64,000 nucleotides of DNA from Carnobacterium gallinarum DSM 4847 (GTDB lineage: Bacteria; Bacillota; Bacilli; Lactobacillales; Carnobacteriaceae): the NCBI RefSeq assembly GCF_000744375.1, contig NZ_JQLU01000005.1, forward strand, positions 124,001 through 188,000, read 5' to 3'. The stretch's first letter is position 1; the number at the start of each line of letters is the position of its first letter. The position numbers and the translations under genes were made by a program. The notes under the pieces were generated by a model. It was not told the origin of the DNA and did no database searches. It saw nothing but the letters and a program-made list of their open reading frames with translations. Positions 9,274-18,170 of this stretch are shown in pieces.

Positions 9274-10203
9274 TTAGTTAAGATTGTTTTTATTTACAAA
9301 CATATTTTTGCCTCTATTAACCTGTCTTTCAATATATTCCCCTATTCGACTATCACTACTAGCAATTTTTCCATTCCGAAACTCATCCAGTGAAGCATTA
9401 ATAACTGCTCCTAATGTTAATATGATTCCAGAACCATTTAACCATAGCATTAATACAATAAAGATTCCTACGCTACCGTAACTTAACGTTTTCCCAGAAA
9501 AGTATTGAACATAGATCGCAAAGGCTTGTGCTAACGCTACCCAACCAAAGGTAGCAAATATCGCTCCTGGAATAACAAATTTTATTTTAACGTGGGCATT
9601 TGGAACCATATAATAAACTAAAGTAAAAACAAATAACAAAACCAATAAGGTTATTGGCCATTTTACACTTTCAAAAATAGAAATAAATTCCTCTGGTAAT
9701 TGTAGAATTGGTGTCAAGAAATTTAAAACAGCTTGTCCAAAACTGAAGACTAAAATTAAAATAACAATTCCTAAAATCAAAATCAGGGTAAATCCTAAAG
9801 ATGCTAACCGAATAACCAAAATGTTTTTTCGGGATTCAACACCATAGGCTTTATTCATGCTGATCTGCATAGCATTCATCCCTTTACTTGCAGCCCAAAA
9901 AGCTGCCACGATACCAAAGGATAACATTCCTCCACTGGTAGAAGATAGAAGTCGGTTAATGGTTTCGATAATTTCAATATAGATTGTTTCTGGAATTGCT
10001 CCTTCAAAGTAAGGCAATAACATATTTAAATCTAAATTTAATAACGGAAGTAAATTTCCAATAATAATAACAATGGGAAAAAACGATAGCAATAAATAAT
10101 AAGCAATAATGACAGAGGAGTTTGTCACTTCTGCTTCGATATATTTATGCCGAATAATTGCGAATAATCGTAGCCATTTATTTTTATCTAAATATTTGTT
10201 CAT
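9274..10203 (-). CDS. YihY/BrkB-family integral membrane protein
   Basis: This 309-residue protein has six to seven predicted membrane helices. It carries the family signature near the N-terminus, with the ITxxxSVIIAYYLLLSFFP-like opening as VTNSSVIIAYYLLLSFFP, the FWAASKGMNAMQISMNKAYG motif around residue 107, and PGAIFATFGW. Members were once called RNase BN, but that is considered a misassignment; their function is unknown and probably related to transport or envelope. It stands alone between the capsule promoter region and map. No signal links it to the capsule genes apart from proximity. Confidence 0.9.
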   Translation of the reverse strand: MNKYLDKNKWLRLFAIIRHKYIEAEVTNSSVIIAYYLLLSFFPIVIIIGNLLPLLNLDLNMLLPYFEGAIPETIYIEIIETINRLLSSTSGGMLSFGIVAAFWAASKGMNAMQISMNKAYGVESRKNILVIRLASLGFTLILILGIVILILVFSFGQAVLNFLTPILQLPEEFISIFESVKWPITLLVLLFVFTLVYYMVPNAHVKIKFVIPGAIFATFGWVALAQAFAIYVQYFSGKTLSYGSVGIFIVLMLWLNGSGIILTLGAVINASLDEFRNGKIASSDSRIGEYIERQVNRGKNMFVNKNNLN

Positions 10204-10271
10204 TATTTTGTCCTCGTTGTTTCTTTCTTATATCTTTTTCAAAGAATTGTACGGTATTTTAGATGTAAAAG

Positions 10272-10348
10272 AAAGTGATAAAATTCAGATAAGTAATTCT
10301 ATCATACTATTATTTGTAGATAGAATTAAAAATGAATTTTATCACTTT
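10272..10348. repeat. Nested palindromic element between yihY and map
   Basis: The outer arms AAAGTGATAAAATTCA (10272-10287) and their exact complement (10333-10348) enclose a second perfect inverted repeat, AATTCTATC (10295-10303) with GATAGAATT (10319-10327). A transcript from either strand would fold into a long two-part hairpin. It could terminate map transcription (minus strand, followed by CTTTCTTTT), or be a small palindromic mobile repeat. Confidence 0.6.
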
Positions 10349-10380
10349 TGGGTAGTGCATTTAGATTGTACTTTTTGAGT

Positions 10381-11136
10381 TTATTGGTCTCCTTGAGAAG
10401 TTAAAATTCTAGGACCATCTTTTGTGATTGCTAGTGTGTGTTCAAATTGACAACTGATTCCACCGTCTTTTGTACGCGCAGTCCAACCATTGCCATCCAT
10501 TTTTGATTTCCATGTTCCCGTATTTACCATGGGTTCAATGGTAATGACCATTCCTTCTTTTAAACGTAATCCTTTTCCAGCCTCACCAAAATGAGGTACA
10601 GAAGGACTTTCATGAATCGTTGGTCCAATACCATGACCAATAAATTCACGAACTACAGCTAGATTTTCACCTTCTACATAAGTTTGAATCGCATGACCAA
10701 TATCACCAATTCGATTGCCCACTTGTGCTTGTTCAATTCCAAGGTACATCGCTTTTTTAGTTACTTCCATTAAATGGTCTAATTCTGGAGTAGATTCACC
10801 AACTACATAACTCCAACAAGAATCTGATAGTGCTCCTTTTAAATCCACACACATATCAACCTTAATTAAATCACCACTTTTTAAAACTTCTTTTCTTGGG
10901 AAACCATGGCAAATTTCATCATTGATACTGACACAAGTTGCATATTCATAACCTTCAAAACCTTTTTGAGCTGCAATACCACCATGTTCTGTAATAAATT
11001 TGTCAACAAATTCTTCGATATCCCAACTTGTAATGCCTGGTTTAATAAAATCTCGTAACGCAATATGAACATTTGCCAATAAGGCACCTGATTCGTCCAT
11101 TGCATCAATTTCACGAGTTGATTTTAATGTAATCAT
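10381..11136 (-). CDS. map: Type I methionyl aminopeptidase
   Basis: This 251-residue metalloenzyme removes the initiator methionine from nascent proteins in the cytosol. The metal ligands sit in VDMCVD, LSDSCW, FIGHGIG, VITIEPM and CQFEHT, the expected D-D-H-E-E order. A substrate histidine lies in ICHGFP. Length and start (MITLKSTREIDAMDESG) are normal for the family. It is transcribed alone on the minus strand. The gap upstream to the flavodoxin (11137-11429) holds the divergent promoter of that gene and otherwise AT-rich DNA. Confidence 0.96.
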   Translation of the reverse strand: MITLKSTREIDAMDESGALLANVHIALRDFIKPGITSWDIEEFVDKFITEHGGIAAQKGFEGYEYATCVSINDEICHGFPRKEVLKSGDLIKVDMCVDLKGALSDSCWSYVVGESTPELDHLMEVTKKAMYLGIEQAQVGNRIGDIGHAIQTYVEGENLAVVREFIGHGIGPTIHESPSVPHFGEAGKGLRLKEGMVITIEPMVNTGTWKSKMDGNGWTARTKDGGISCQFEHTLAITKDGPRILTSQGDQ

Positions 11137-11354
11137 ACTATTCCTCTTTTCTTTATCTTAATGGTAGCTCTAACTAATATTACTTCCTATTAAAAGAATA
11201 TTCATCTTATCTATTATAACTCATTTTTTTTATTTGTGAACCATTGAGGATTAATCTTTAAAAACTTATTAAAGAATTTTAACATTCTAAATTTAACTAA
11301 TTCATATAAGACACGTCATTCTTATTAAGTTTGAGAACTATTTATGACTTTTGA

Positions 11355-11384
11355 TTGCATTTAGAATGAACTTTTTGTTATAAT
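11355..11384 (+). promoter_or_regulatory. Sigma-A promoter for the flavodoxin gene
   Basis: TTGCAT at 11355-11360 and TATAAT at 11379-11384 are separated by 18 bases. The perfect -10 lies 45 bases before the flavodoxin ATG, leaving a short leader with no further element visible. Confidence 0.65.
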
Positions 11385-11429
11385 TTGGAGGATGTTTTAG
11401 ATATTACGGTGTAAGAAGGGATGATAATC

Positions 11430-11870
11430 ATGGCAAGTGCTAAAATTATTTATGCAAGCATGACTGGAAATACAGAGGAAATTGCAGATGTCGTTGCTGA
11501 AGCTCTTGAAAATTTAGATATTGATGTGGAAACAGTTGAGTGTACTAGTGCTGACCCTGAAGATTTTGAAGATGTTGATTTATGTATAGTGGCTACATAC
11601 ACTTATGGTGATGGAGAATTGCCAGATGAAATCGTGGATTTTTATGAAGATTTAGCTGATGTTGATTTGTCTGGAAAGATTTTTGGAACATGTGGCTCTG
11701 GCGATACGTTTTATGATGAATTTTGTAAATCAGTTGATGACTTTACAGCTCGTTTTATTGAAACAGGCGCTACACAAGGAGCTGAGAGTGTTAAAGTTGA
11801 TTTAGCTGCTGAAGAAAAAGATATCCAAAACTTAGAAGCTTTTGCTAAAGAATTAGCTAGCAAACTATAA
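11430..11870 (+). CDS. Flavodoxin
   Basis: This 146-residue FMN-binding electron carrier is very acidic. The phosphate-binding loop is SMTGNTEEIAD (residues about 10-20), the aromatic FMN-stacking segment is TYTYGDGELPDE, and the later loop is GTCGSGDTFYDEFC. The start was placed at the second ATG because AAGGG (11416-11420) abuts the first ATG but lies 9 nt from the second. It is flanked by its own promoter and a shared hairpin terminator, so it is monocistronic. The redox partner is not evident nearby. Confidence 0.93.
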   Translation: MASAKIIYASMTGNTEEIADVVAEALENLDIDVETVECTSADPEDFEDVDLCIVATYTYGDGELPDEIVDFYEDLADVDLSGKIFGTCGSGDTFYDEFCKSVDDFTARFIETGATQGAESVKVDLAAEEKDIQNLEAFAKELASKL

Positions 11871-11916
11871 AAAAATATCTAGCAAAATTCGTAATTGAAT
11901 AGTGCTAGATATTTTT
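11871..11916. terminator. Bidirectional terminator between convergent genes
   Basis: A perfect 14-bp stem (AAAAATATCTAGCA at 11871-11884 with its complement at 11903-11916) has A and T runs on both sides. It ends the flavodoxin transcript and overlaps the end of the convergent DUF1361 gene. Confidence 0.8.
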
Positions 11917-12579
11917 TATTTGATCATTTGATGGTGCTGATAGATTTACAAATGTGATGGTATAAAATAAAATGATTTGTAAAATGGTGAAGCCTAACAT
12001 AAATAAATACATATTTGGCTCAAAAGTATCCAGAATGGCTTTGCCAGATGCGACTGGGTCCGTTAGTAAGTATATCGTATGCAAACGTGAAAAACGCCCT
12101 AAATAAATTCCAAAACTGGAAATAGCACAAATAAACATGTAAAAGAAATGTTCAAAATATTTTGGTAACTGTGGAAAGCGTTGTGTTAACACCTCTCCAA
12201 GAGCCTTTAAACTATGATAGCCAATTACTAGAAAACCAATTACACCCACTAATAATAAATAGAAATCTTTCCAAATATTTGGGGCATTTACTAATGAAAA
12301 ACTACCAGGAATATACGGTCTTAGCCAACTTAAATGAACTAAATCTGTTAGTAAATATGGAATATTTGGAAAAAATAGCAACCAAACTAACCCAATACTT
12401 CCAAAAAACCAATTGGATTTCGGCTTTTTACTTTTCAACCAAAAAGACAGTTCAATGGGAATATAAGCTAATAAGCCATTTAGTAACATTAACTGATAAC
12501 GATAAGAAATAAAGTAAATTCCTAACATATAGACACAAAAGAACAATCGGATTAAATTTTGTTGATAACTAACCTTCAT
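11905..12579 (-). CDS. DUF1361 multi-pass membrane protein
   Basis: This 224-residue hydrophobic protein has six or so membrane helices. The family signature is WLLFFPNIPYLLTDLVHL around residue 65, with SFGIYLGRFSRLH near residue 150. DUF1361 proteins are of unknown function. The gene is monocistronic on the minus strand and shares the terminator with the flavodoxin. It has no signal peptide beyond the first helix. Confidence 0.82.
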   Translation of the reverse strand: MKVSYQQNLIRLFFCVYMLGIYFISYRYQLMLLNGLLAYIPIELSFWLKSKKPKSNWFFGSIGLVWLLFFPNIPYLLTDLVHLSWLRPYIPGSFSLVNAPNIWKDFYLLLVGVIGFLVIGYHSLKALGEVLTQRFPQLPKYFEHFFYMFICAISSFGIYLGRFSRLHTIYLLTDPVASGKAILDTFEPNMYLFMLGFTILQIILFYTITFVNLSAPSNDQIKNI

Positions 12580-12654
12580 AAAATCACCTCATCTATAGCT
12601 TAACATAGATAATAACGTGTTTGTTCCAGCATTTCTATTCTTAAATAAAAAACA

Positions 12655-12700
12655 AAAAGCTTAGGAAAAAATTTAACAATTTAAAATTCCCCTAAGCTTT
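12655..12700 (-). terminator. Terminator of the O-methyltransferase gene
   Basis: AAAGCTTAGG and CCTAAGCTTT pair across an AT-rich loop. On the minus strand the hairpin is followed by a run of T, 11 bases after the stop codon. Confidence 0.75.
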
Positions 12701-12710
12701 ATTCGCACTA

Positions 12711-13379
12711 TTAACGTACTACGCTGATTGAAAAACCATCATACCCTTTGATGCCAACTGTCTGCAAAACAGTCGATTCTAATTCATGCTGAACATGATC
12801 TAACCCCTCTATATACCGACGAATACCAACAACACTCGGATCTTCGCTGAAACTATTTATTATTTCTCCATTTCTCACAACATTATCTCCAACAATAACC
12901 GTACCTGATTTAGCTAGTTGTAAAACTAACACTAAATACTCCGGGTTACTAGCCTTATCTGCATCAATAAAAATTAAATCAAATGGACTTACTTTTTGTG
13001 CAATCAAATTTTCTAATGAACTTCTTGCTCTTCCTTGTATTAGTTCAATTTGCGATTGATAGCTGGACTTTTCAATATTTTCTTTAGCAACTATTGCATG
13101 TTTTTCATCATATTCCAGCGTAATGATTCGTCCATCTACTGGCAATGCTTTAGCAAACCATATTGTACTATATGCTCCTAAAGTTCCAATCTCCAAAATT
13201 CGCTTAGCACCTTTTATTTTTGCTAACAAATATAGGAACTTTCCTTCTAAGGGTGAAACATCATGAGCTGGCAAATGATGTTTTTTATTGTTTATCAAAA
13301 TTTCCGAAAACTCTTGATCTTCTTTAACCAGATGCTGAATAAAATAGTTTTCTACTTCTCCATAATTCTCTTGCTTCAT
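12711..13379 (-). CDS. SAM-dependent O-methyltransferase (caffeoyl-CoA OMT-like family)
   Basis: This 222-residue class I methyltransferase has the SAM motif ILEIGTLGAYSTIW (residues about 60-73), acidic motif II in IITLEYDEKH, the metal-binding block DLIFIDADKASNPEYL, and VVGDNVVRNGEI. These are typical of the divalent-metal-dependent catechol/caffeoyl-CoA type. The natural acceptor is unknown. It is monocistronic and divergent from pepC; the gap between them contains the pepC promoter. Confidence 0.88.
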   Translation of the reverse strand: MKQENYGEVENYFIQHLVKEDQEFSEILINNKKHHLPAHDVSPLEGKFLYLLAKIKGAKRILEIGTLGAYSTIWFAKALPVDGRIITLEYDEKHAIVAKENIEKSSYQSQIELIQGRARSSLENLIAQKVSPFDLIFIDADKASNPEYLVLVLQLAKSGTVIVGDNVVRNGEIINSFSEDPSVVGIRRYIEGLDHVQHELESTVLQTVGIKGYDGFSISVVR

Positions 13380-13468
13380 ACCCTCACCATCCTCTCTGAA
13401 CTATATTGATTACAAGGATTATTTTAGCTGTTTCAGCTTTCTTAGTAAATTAATTTGCTCCCCATTGA

Positions 13469-13498
13469 TTGGATTTTTTCTTAAAGCAACGTTATAAT
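13469..13498 (+). promoter_or_regulatory. Sigma-A promoter for pepC
   Basis: TTGGAT at 13469-13474 and a perfect TATAAT at 13493-13498 are spaced 18 bases apart. The pepC ATG lies 40 bases downstream, after a GGAGG ribosome site. Confidence 0.65.
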
Positions 13499-13537
13499 AA
13501 AATAAGATTCTACCAAAATATTGAAGGAGGAAATTAA

Positions 13538-14878
13538 ATGTCAAAAGAAATTACAACTCAGTTAGTTCAAGAATTTAATACAAATTTAGCAAAACGTGTG
13601 GATGCTAAAGCTATTCAAAATGCTATAATGAAAAATGGAATCAATGCTGCAACAGAAAATATGTCTTCGGTGATTGCGATGACTCCTCTCTTCTCAGATG
13701 AGATTGAAACTGGTAAAGTTGCAAATCAAATGCAAAGTGGTCGTTGTTGGATGTTTGCTGCATTGAATACCTTCCGTCATTTACTTAGCAGTAAATACAA
13801 CATTAAAGACTTTGAGCTATCACAAAATTATGTGAATTTCTGGGATAAATTTGAAAAATCTAATTTCTTTCTTGAGAGTATTATTGAAACTAGTGCAGAA
13901 CCATTAGATGGACGTTTAGTTTCATGGCTATTGGAAACACCACAGCAAGATGGTGGACAATGGGATATGTTGGTTTCATTAATTAAAAAATATGGCGTTG
14001 TGCCTAAGTCGGCTATGCCAGAAACTTTCCAAAGCAGTAAATCTGCTGATTTAAATCATCTATTAGATTCAAAGCTTCGTAGCAATGCTTTTACTTTACG
14101 CTCAATGATTACAGAAGGAAAATCCGTAGATCAGCTAGCAGCTGTTAAGACTACTATGTTGCAAGAGATTTATCAATTATTAACCTTTTCATTAGGAACT
14201 CCGCCATCAAGCTTTGATTTTGAATATCGGAATTTAGATAATGAATTTAAACGAGAATTAAACCTTACACCTCTTAACTTTTTTGCAAAATATGTTGATT
14301 TAGACTTAGATGACTATGTAAGTGTAATCCATGCACCAACTGCTGATAAGCCATTAAACCAAACTTATACGGTAGAATTTTTAGGTAATGTTATTGGCGG
14401 CACACCTATTCATTATTTAAATGTAGAAATGTCTACCTTAAAAGAATTAGCCATTCGTCAAATCCAAGATAATGAGTCTGTTTGGTTTGGTTGTGATGTA
14501 GGTAAAGCATCTAATCGTGTTTCTGGTATTATGGATACAGCTATTTTTGATTATCAACAAGCATTTGGTTTTAATGTTGAGCTAGATAAAGCTCAACGCC
14601 TAGATTATAAAGATAGCATTCTAACTCATGCCATGGTCTTAACTGGCGTGAATCTTGTCGATGGCAAATCAAATCGTTGGAAAGTTGAAAATAGCTGGGG
14701 GGAAAAAGCAGGAAATAATGGGTACTTTACAATGAGTGATGACTGGATGGATCACTATACGTATCAAGTTGTTATTAATAAAAAGCATCTTTCACCAGAA
14801 TTGCAAGCAGCTTGGAAGCAAGCCCCTCATTCATTAAAACCATGGGATCCAATGGGTAGTCTAGCTATTATGCATTAA
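13538..14878 (+). CDS. pepC: Aminopeptidase C (bleomycin hydrolase family)
   Basis: This 446-residue cytosolic cysteine aminopeptidase of the papain-fold C1B family takes part in peptide breakdown in lactic acid bacteria. The catalytic triad is visible: C70 in QSGRCWMFAALN, H364 in SILTHAMVLTG and N385 in KVENSWG. The length fits the family, and the C-terminus ends GSLAIMH, near the self-processing tail seen in relatives. It has its own promoter and terminator, so it is monocistronic. Confidence 0.97.
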   Translation: MSKEITTQLVQEFNTNLAKRVDAKAIQNAIMKNGINAATENMSSVIAMTPLFSDEIETGKVANQMQSGRCWMFAALNTFRHLLSSKYNIKDFELSQNYVNFWDKFEKSNFFLESIIETSAEPLDGRLVSWLLETPQQDGGQWDMLVSLIKKYGVVPKSAMPETFQSSKSADLNHLLDSKLRSNAFTLRSMITEGKSVDQLAAVKTTMLQEIYQLLTFSLGTPPSSFDFEYRNLDNEFKRELNLTPLNFFAKYVDLDLDDYVSVIHAPTADKPLNQTYTVEFLGNVIGGTPIHYLNVEMSTLKELAIRQIQDNESVWFGCDVGKASNRVSGIMDTAIFDYQQAFGFNVELDKAQRLDYKDSILTHAMVLTGVNLVDGKSNRWKVENSWGEKAGNNGYFTMSDDWMDHYTYQVVINKKHLSPELQAAWKQAPHSLKPWDPMGSLAIMH

Positions 14879-14944
14879 AATCAATTATTAACTGCCGTTA
14901 CTAATTTTTTCTAAGATAATAAAAATAGTGAATGTGAGTAAAAT

Positions 14945-14997
14945 AAAAAACTGCAAGAAATCAACATTTGTAAAAATGGATTTCTTGCAGTTTTTTT
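14945..14997. terminator. Terminator after pepC
   Basis: AACTGCAAGAAATC and its complement GATTTCTTGCAGTT form a 14-bp stem followed by seven T on the plus strand. The preceding A run makes it usable in both directions. Confidence 0.85.
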
Positions 14998-15037
14998 CAA
15001 TGTTAAAACTGGCATCCCAGTCTCTATCCAGTTAAGG

Positions 15038-15418
15038 TTAATTTAAAACCAGCTGCCAAGAAACCCCATACTGATCCTTTATCCAACCGTATTTTTCAGC
15101 AAATGGATAACTAGCCAATTCCATTAAAACACTTCCATTAGCTGATAACCGATTAAATAAATAATCAACTTCTTCCATAGAATCACATTCAATAAATAGT
15201 GAAAATGATGGTGTAAAATCAAATTCATGTTTAATCGTGCTATTTAAAAAGCGCAATTCTTGACCTTTAATTGTAAAGCTTCCCTGATAACTATCGTACT
15301 CTTCGATGTCTGATTGTGCGACTACTAGACTCATTGATTCCATAAAAACGTCTTGATAGAAAGCAAGAGCCTCTTTTGCATTTCCTTGAAACATTAAAAA
15401 GGGACTGACTGTTTTCAT
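15038..15418 (-). CDS. PhnB-like VOC-family protein
   Basis: This 126-residue protein has the vicinal-oxygen-chelate (glyoxalase/bleomycin-resistance) fold of the PhnB subgroup. It opens MKTVSPFLMFQGNAKEALAFYQ and ends EKYGWIKDQYGVSWQLV, both diagnostic. PhnB-like proteins have no assigned reaction. The start at MKTV was chosen because GGGGTG lies a few bases before it. It is downstream of the TetR gene on the same strand but separated by a terminator. Confidence 0.85.
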   Translation of the reverse strand: MKTVSPFLMFQGNAKEALAFYQDVFMESMSLVVAQSDIEEYDSYQGSFTIKGQELRFLNSTIKHEFDFTPSFSLFIECDSMEEVDYLFNRLSANGSVLMELASYPFAEKYGWIKDQYGVSWQLVLN

Positions 15419-15460
15419 TTTACACCCCATCTTTTAGTAGTTTACTAAAATTATCTATAA

Positions 15461-15495
15461 AAAAACGAATTGCTGATTTCAGTCAATTCGTTTTT
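15461..15495 (-). terminator. Terminator of the TetR-family gene
   Basis: AAAAACGAATTG and CAATTCGTTTTT pair around a short loop, just after the TetR stop codon and before the VOC gene. Confidence 0.75.
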
Positions 15496-15499
15496 TTTA

Positions 15500-16063
15500 T
15501 TATGCTTCGTAACGTGCAGATAAAATCATTTCTGATAATGAATCGTTCAAGCTAGCTTCAACTTGTTCAGAGTTCATTGATAATAAACCTGATGATAATA
15601 ATGATGCAATTCCTTGAGCAACAATCCAAATCTTAGTAAATAATTGGAATTTTTCATCTTCAGATAAATCTTTTGTTTCTTCTTTTTCGTTCATTAAGCT
15701 TAGTGCGAAGTCTAAAGAAATTTTATGCATTTTTTCAATACCTAAGTGATTTTCAATGTATAGAGCACGGAATAAAACTTTTTCAGTATCAGCAAAATAA
15801 ATATAATTTAAACATGCATCCAACAAGGGATCTCCTGTATGTTCATGTGAGTATATTTCAGTTTTTAAATATGTTTTTATTTTTTCAAATAATTCATTTT
15901 TTAAATCGTCCATATTTTTAAATTCTAGATAAATCGGTTGAGTCGAACACTTCATTTTTTTAGCAATATTACGAGCTGTAAATCCCCCAAATCCTTCAGT
16001 TTTCACAACATCATACGCCGCGTTTAAAATTTGTTGTTTCGTAATTGTCTTTTTTCTAGCCAT
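15500..16063 (-). CDS. TetR/AcrR-family transcriptional regulator
   Basis: This 187-residue repressor has an N-terminal TetR helix-turn-helix (ILNAAYDVVKTEGFGGFTARNIAKKMKC split across residues about 10-37, followed by STQPIYLEFKNMDDL). Its helical ligand-binding domain is unlike any I can name. The 700-bp non-coding region upstream is unusually long and holds a perfect palindrome at 16503-16537 that could be its operator. The target gene and inducer are unknown; the divergent pepS is one candidate. Confidence 0.88.
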   Translation of the reverse strand: MARKKTITKQQILNAAYDVVKTEGFGGFTARNIAKKMKCSTQPIYLEFKNMDDLKNELFEKIKTYLKTEIYSHEHTGDPLLDACLNYIYFADTEKVLFRALYIENHLGIEKMHKISLDFALSLMNEKEETKDLSEDEKFQLFTKIWIVAQGIASLLSSGLLSMNSEQVEASLNDSLSEMILSARYEA

Positions 16064-16502
16064 CCGGCTACACCTCGTTTCATTATTTTAAAAGCTTAAT
16101 TTTTTATTTATATCAATAGTTCCCCCAACTGCTTAGGCGTAACTATTAAAATATTACGTAATTTTTTAACATGTCGTTATGTCTAACATTATTTGACTAA
16201 ATAAAAGCAAGTATCAAATTATTCCTGATTTATAAATTCAATGTAATTTAATAGGTTATTAACAAAAAAAAGAAAACGAATTTTTTATTCAAAAAGCATA
16301 TTTTTAGTTTTTGTATATTTCTATAAAAAGAATTCATTTTAGAAAATAATTTTTTGCTAAATCATTGATACTTCAAAGTTTAGAGTAATAATGTTATTTT
16401 TACAGCTAGCATGTTTATGCACTCATATTTAAGAATTTTATACATCATATTTAAGATAAAAATTTATTGCTATTTCTATTATGTGTGTAATTTAATTCTA
16501 CA

Positions 16503-16537
16503 GTTAAAATAACAATACATGTCATTGTTATTTTAAC
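16503..16537. promoter_or_regulatory. Perfect 14-bp inverted repeat, possible operator
   Basis: GTTAAAATAACAAT (16503-16516) and its exact complement (16524-16537) flank ACATGTC. There is no T run after it on either strand, so an intrinsic terminator is unlikely. It lies in the 16064-16777 gap, about 440 bases from the TetR start and 240 from pepS. The rest of that gap is very AT-rich with no ORF I trust. Confidence 0.5.
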
Positions 16538-16689
16538 ATCATTGTATCATAAAAAAAAGAACTTTTTTAGTGCAAACCTCTTTATTTTCAATTTACTAAC
16601 AATTTGTTACAGTTATTTTATACAAATCCCATAAACGCTAGTATTTGAGCCTAATTTTATGTCACAATTGACGATTTTTTCTCAATAAA

Positions 16690-16718
16690 TTGTATCAATT
16701 ACTTTCCTATGCTATCAT
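16690..16718 (+). promoter_or_regulatory. Promoter for pepS
   Basis: TTGTAT (16690-16695), a 17-base spacer and TATCAT (16713-16718) preceded by TGc form an extended -10 promoter 60 bases before the pepS start. Confidence 0.6.
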
Positions 16719-16777
16719 TAGTTTGTCAATTATTACCAAGTAATTGACTTAATTTAAAGGATTGGGGGATTTTTTCT

Positions 16778-18016
16778 ATGGTATTACCTAATTTTCAAGA
16801 AAATTTACAAAAATATGCTGATTTAATTGTCAGTACTGGGGTAAATGTAACAAAGGGACATACTGTTGTTTTACAAATCGATGTTGAGCAAGCACCTTTA
16901 GCCCGTTTAATTACGAAAGCTGCTTATCAAAAAGGAGCAACTGAGGTCATTGTAAAATGGACAGACGATGAAATAACTCGTGAAGTTTTCTTAGGAACTC
17001 CTGAAGAACGCTTAACAGATATTCCTCAATACAAAATTGATGAATCATTAGATCAAATCGCTAAAAATGCTAGTCGTATTGCTGTTCGCTCTGCTGATCC
17101 AGATGCTTTAGCCGGAGTTGATCCAAATAAAGTTGCTGCTTATCAAAGTGCAGCAGGTCAAGCTTTAAGTGCACAACGAACTGCTACTCAAGCAAATAAA
17201 GTTAGCTGGACTGTTGTTGCTGCTTCTGGTGAAAAATGGGCTGCTAAAGTCTTCCCAGAATTAAAAACTAGTGAAGAACAGGTCGATGCTCTTTGGAATC
17301 AAATCTTCAAAACTACACGAATTTATACAGAAGACCCAAATAAAGCTTGGGAAAATCACGATCAACTATTAGAATCAAAAGCGGCTGAGTTAAATAAAGA
17401 ACAATTTGATGCGTTGCACTACACAGCGCCTGGAACTGACTTTACAATCGGCTTGCCGAAGAATCACCGTTGGGAAGGTGCTGGTAGTTTAAACGCACGT
17501 GGTGAAAAATTCATGGCGAATATGCCTACTGAAGAAGTCTTTACTGCCCCAGATGCAAATCGCGCAGATGGTGTAATTAAAAGTACAAAACCGTTAAGTT
17601 ATGCTGGAACGACAATTTTAGGCATGACCTTTACTTTTAAAGATGGTGAAGTAATTGATGTAACCGCTGATCAAGGCGAAGAAGTATTGAAACACTTAAT
17701 TGCTACCGATAAAGGTTCTAAGCGCTTAGGCGAAGTTGCTTTGGTACCAGATCCTTCTCCTATTTCTCAATCAGGTATTGTTTTTTATAATACATTATTT
17801 GATGAAAATGCTTCTAATCATTTAGCCTTAGGCTCTGCTTATGCTTTTAGCTTAGAAGGTGGAACTGAAATGACAGAGGAAGAATTAATTGCTGCTGGTT
17901 TAAATCGTAGTAATGTCCATGTTGATTTCATGGTTGGCTCTAATGAAATGGATGTCGATGGCATTCGTGCTGATGGAACACGAGTACCTGTTTTCCGCAA
18001 AGGAAATTGGGCTTAA
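16778..18016 (+). CDS. pepS: M29-family metallo-aminopeptidase (PepS/AmpS)
   Basis: This 412-residue cytosolic aminopeptidase of the thermophilic M29 family releases N-terminal residues from peptides. The family pattern is seen in GKLxKYADLIVxxGVNV-like N-terminal residues (KYADLIVSTGVNVTKGH), in FTIGLPKNHRWEGAG and TKPLSYAGT in the middle, and in the metal-ligand region LGEVALVPDPSPIS, FDENASNHLALGSAYAF and HVDFMVGSNEMDVDG. A GGGGGA ribosome site precedes the ATG. It is monocistronic with a hairpin terminator. Confidence 0.94.
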   Translation: MVLPNFQENLQKYADLIVSTGVNVTKGHTVVLQIDVEQAPLARLITKAAYQKGATEVIVKWTDDEITREVFLGTPEERLTDIPQYKIDESLDQIAKNASRIAVRSADPDALAGVDPNKVAAYQSAAGQALSAQRTATQANKVSWTVVAASGEKWAAKVFPELKTSEEQVDALWNQIFKTTRIYTEDPNKAWENHDQLLESKAAELNKEQFDALHYTAPGTDFTIGLPKNHRWEGAGSLNARGEKFMANMPTEEVFTAPDANRADGVIKSTKPLSYAGTTILGMTFTFKDGEVIDVTADQGEEVLKHLIATDKGSKRLGEVALVPDPSPISQSGIVFYNTLFDENASNHLALGSAYAFSLEGGTEMTEEELIAAGLNRSNVHVDFMVGSNEMDVDGIRADGTRVPVFRKGNWA

Positions 18017-18032
18017 ACAACTAATAATGCAT

Positions 18033-18067
18033 AAAAACAAGCTGAGATTTTCTTAGCTTGTTTTTTT
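18033..18067 (+). terminator. Terminator after pepS
   Basis: AACAAGCTGAG pairs with CTTAGCTTGTT (one G-U pair), followed by seven T. Confidence 0.8.
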
Positions 18068-18170
18068 ATATTTAACATAATATTGATATTACAACAATTA
18101 TAGTCACAAAATCATATAGATTATGTTATGATAAACAGGAACATAAATTAGATTCATGGAGGAGTATGAA

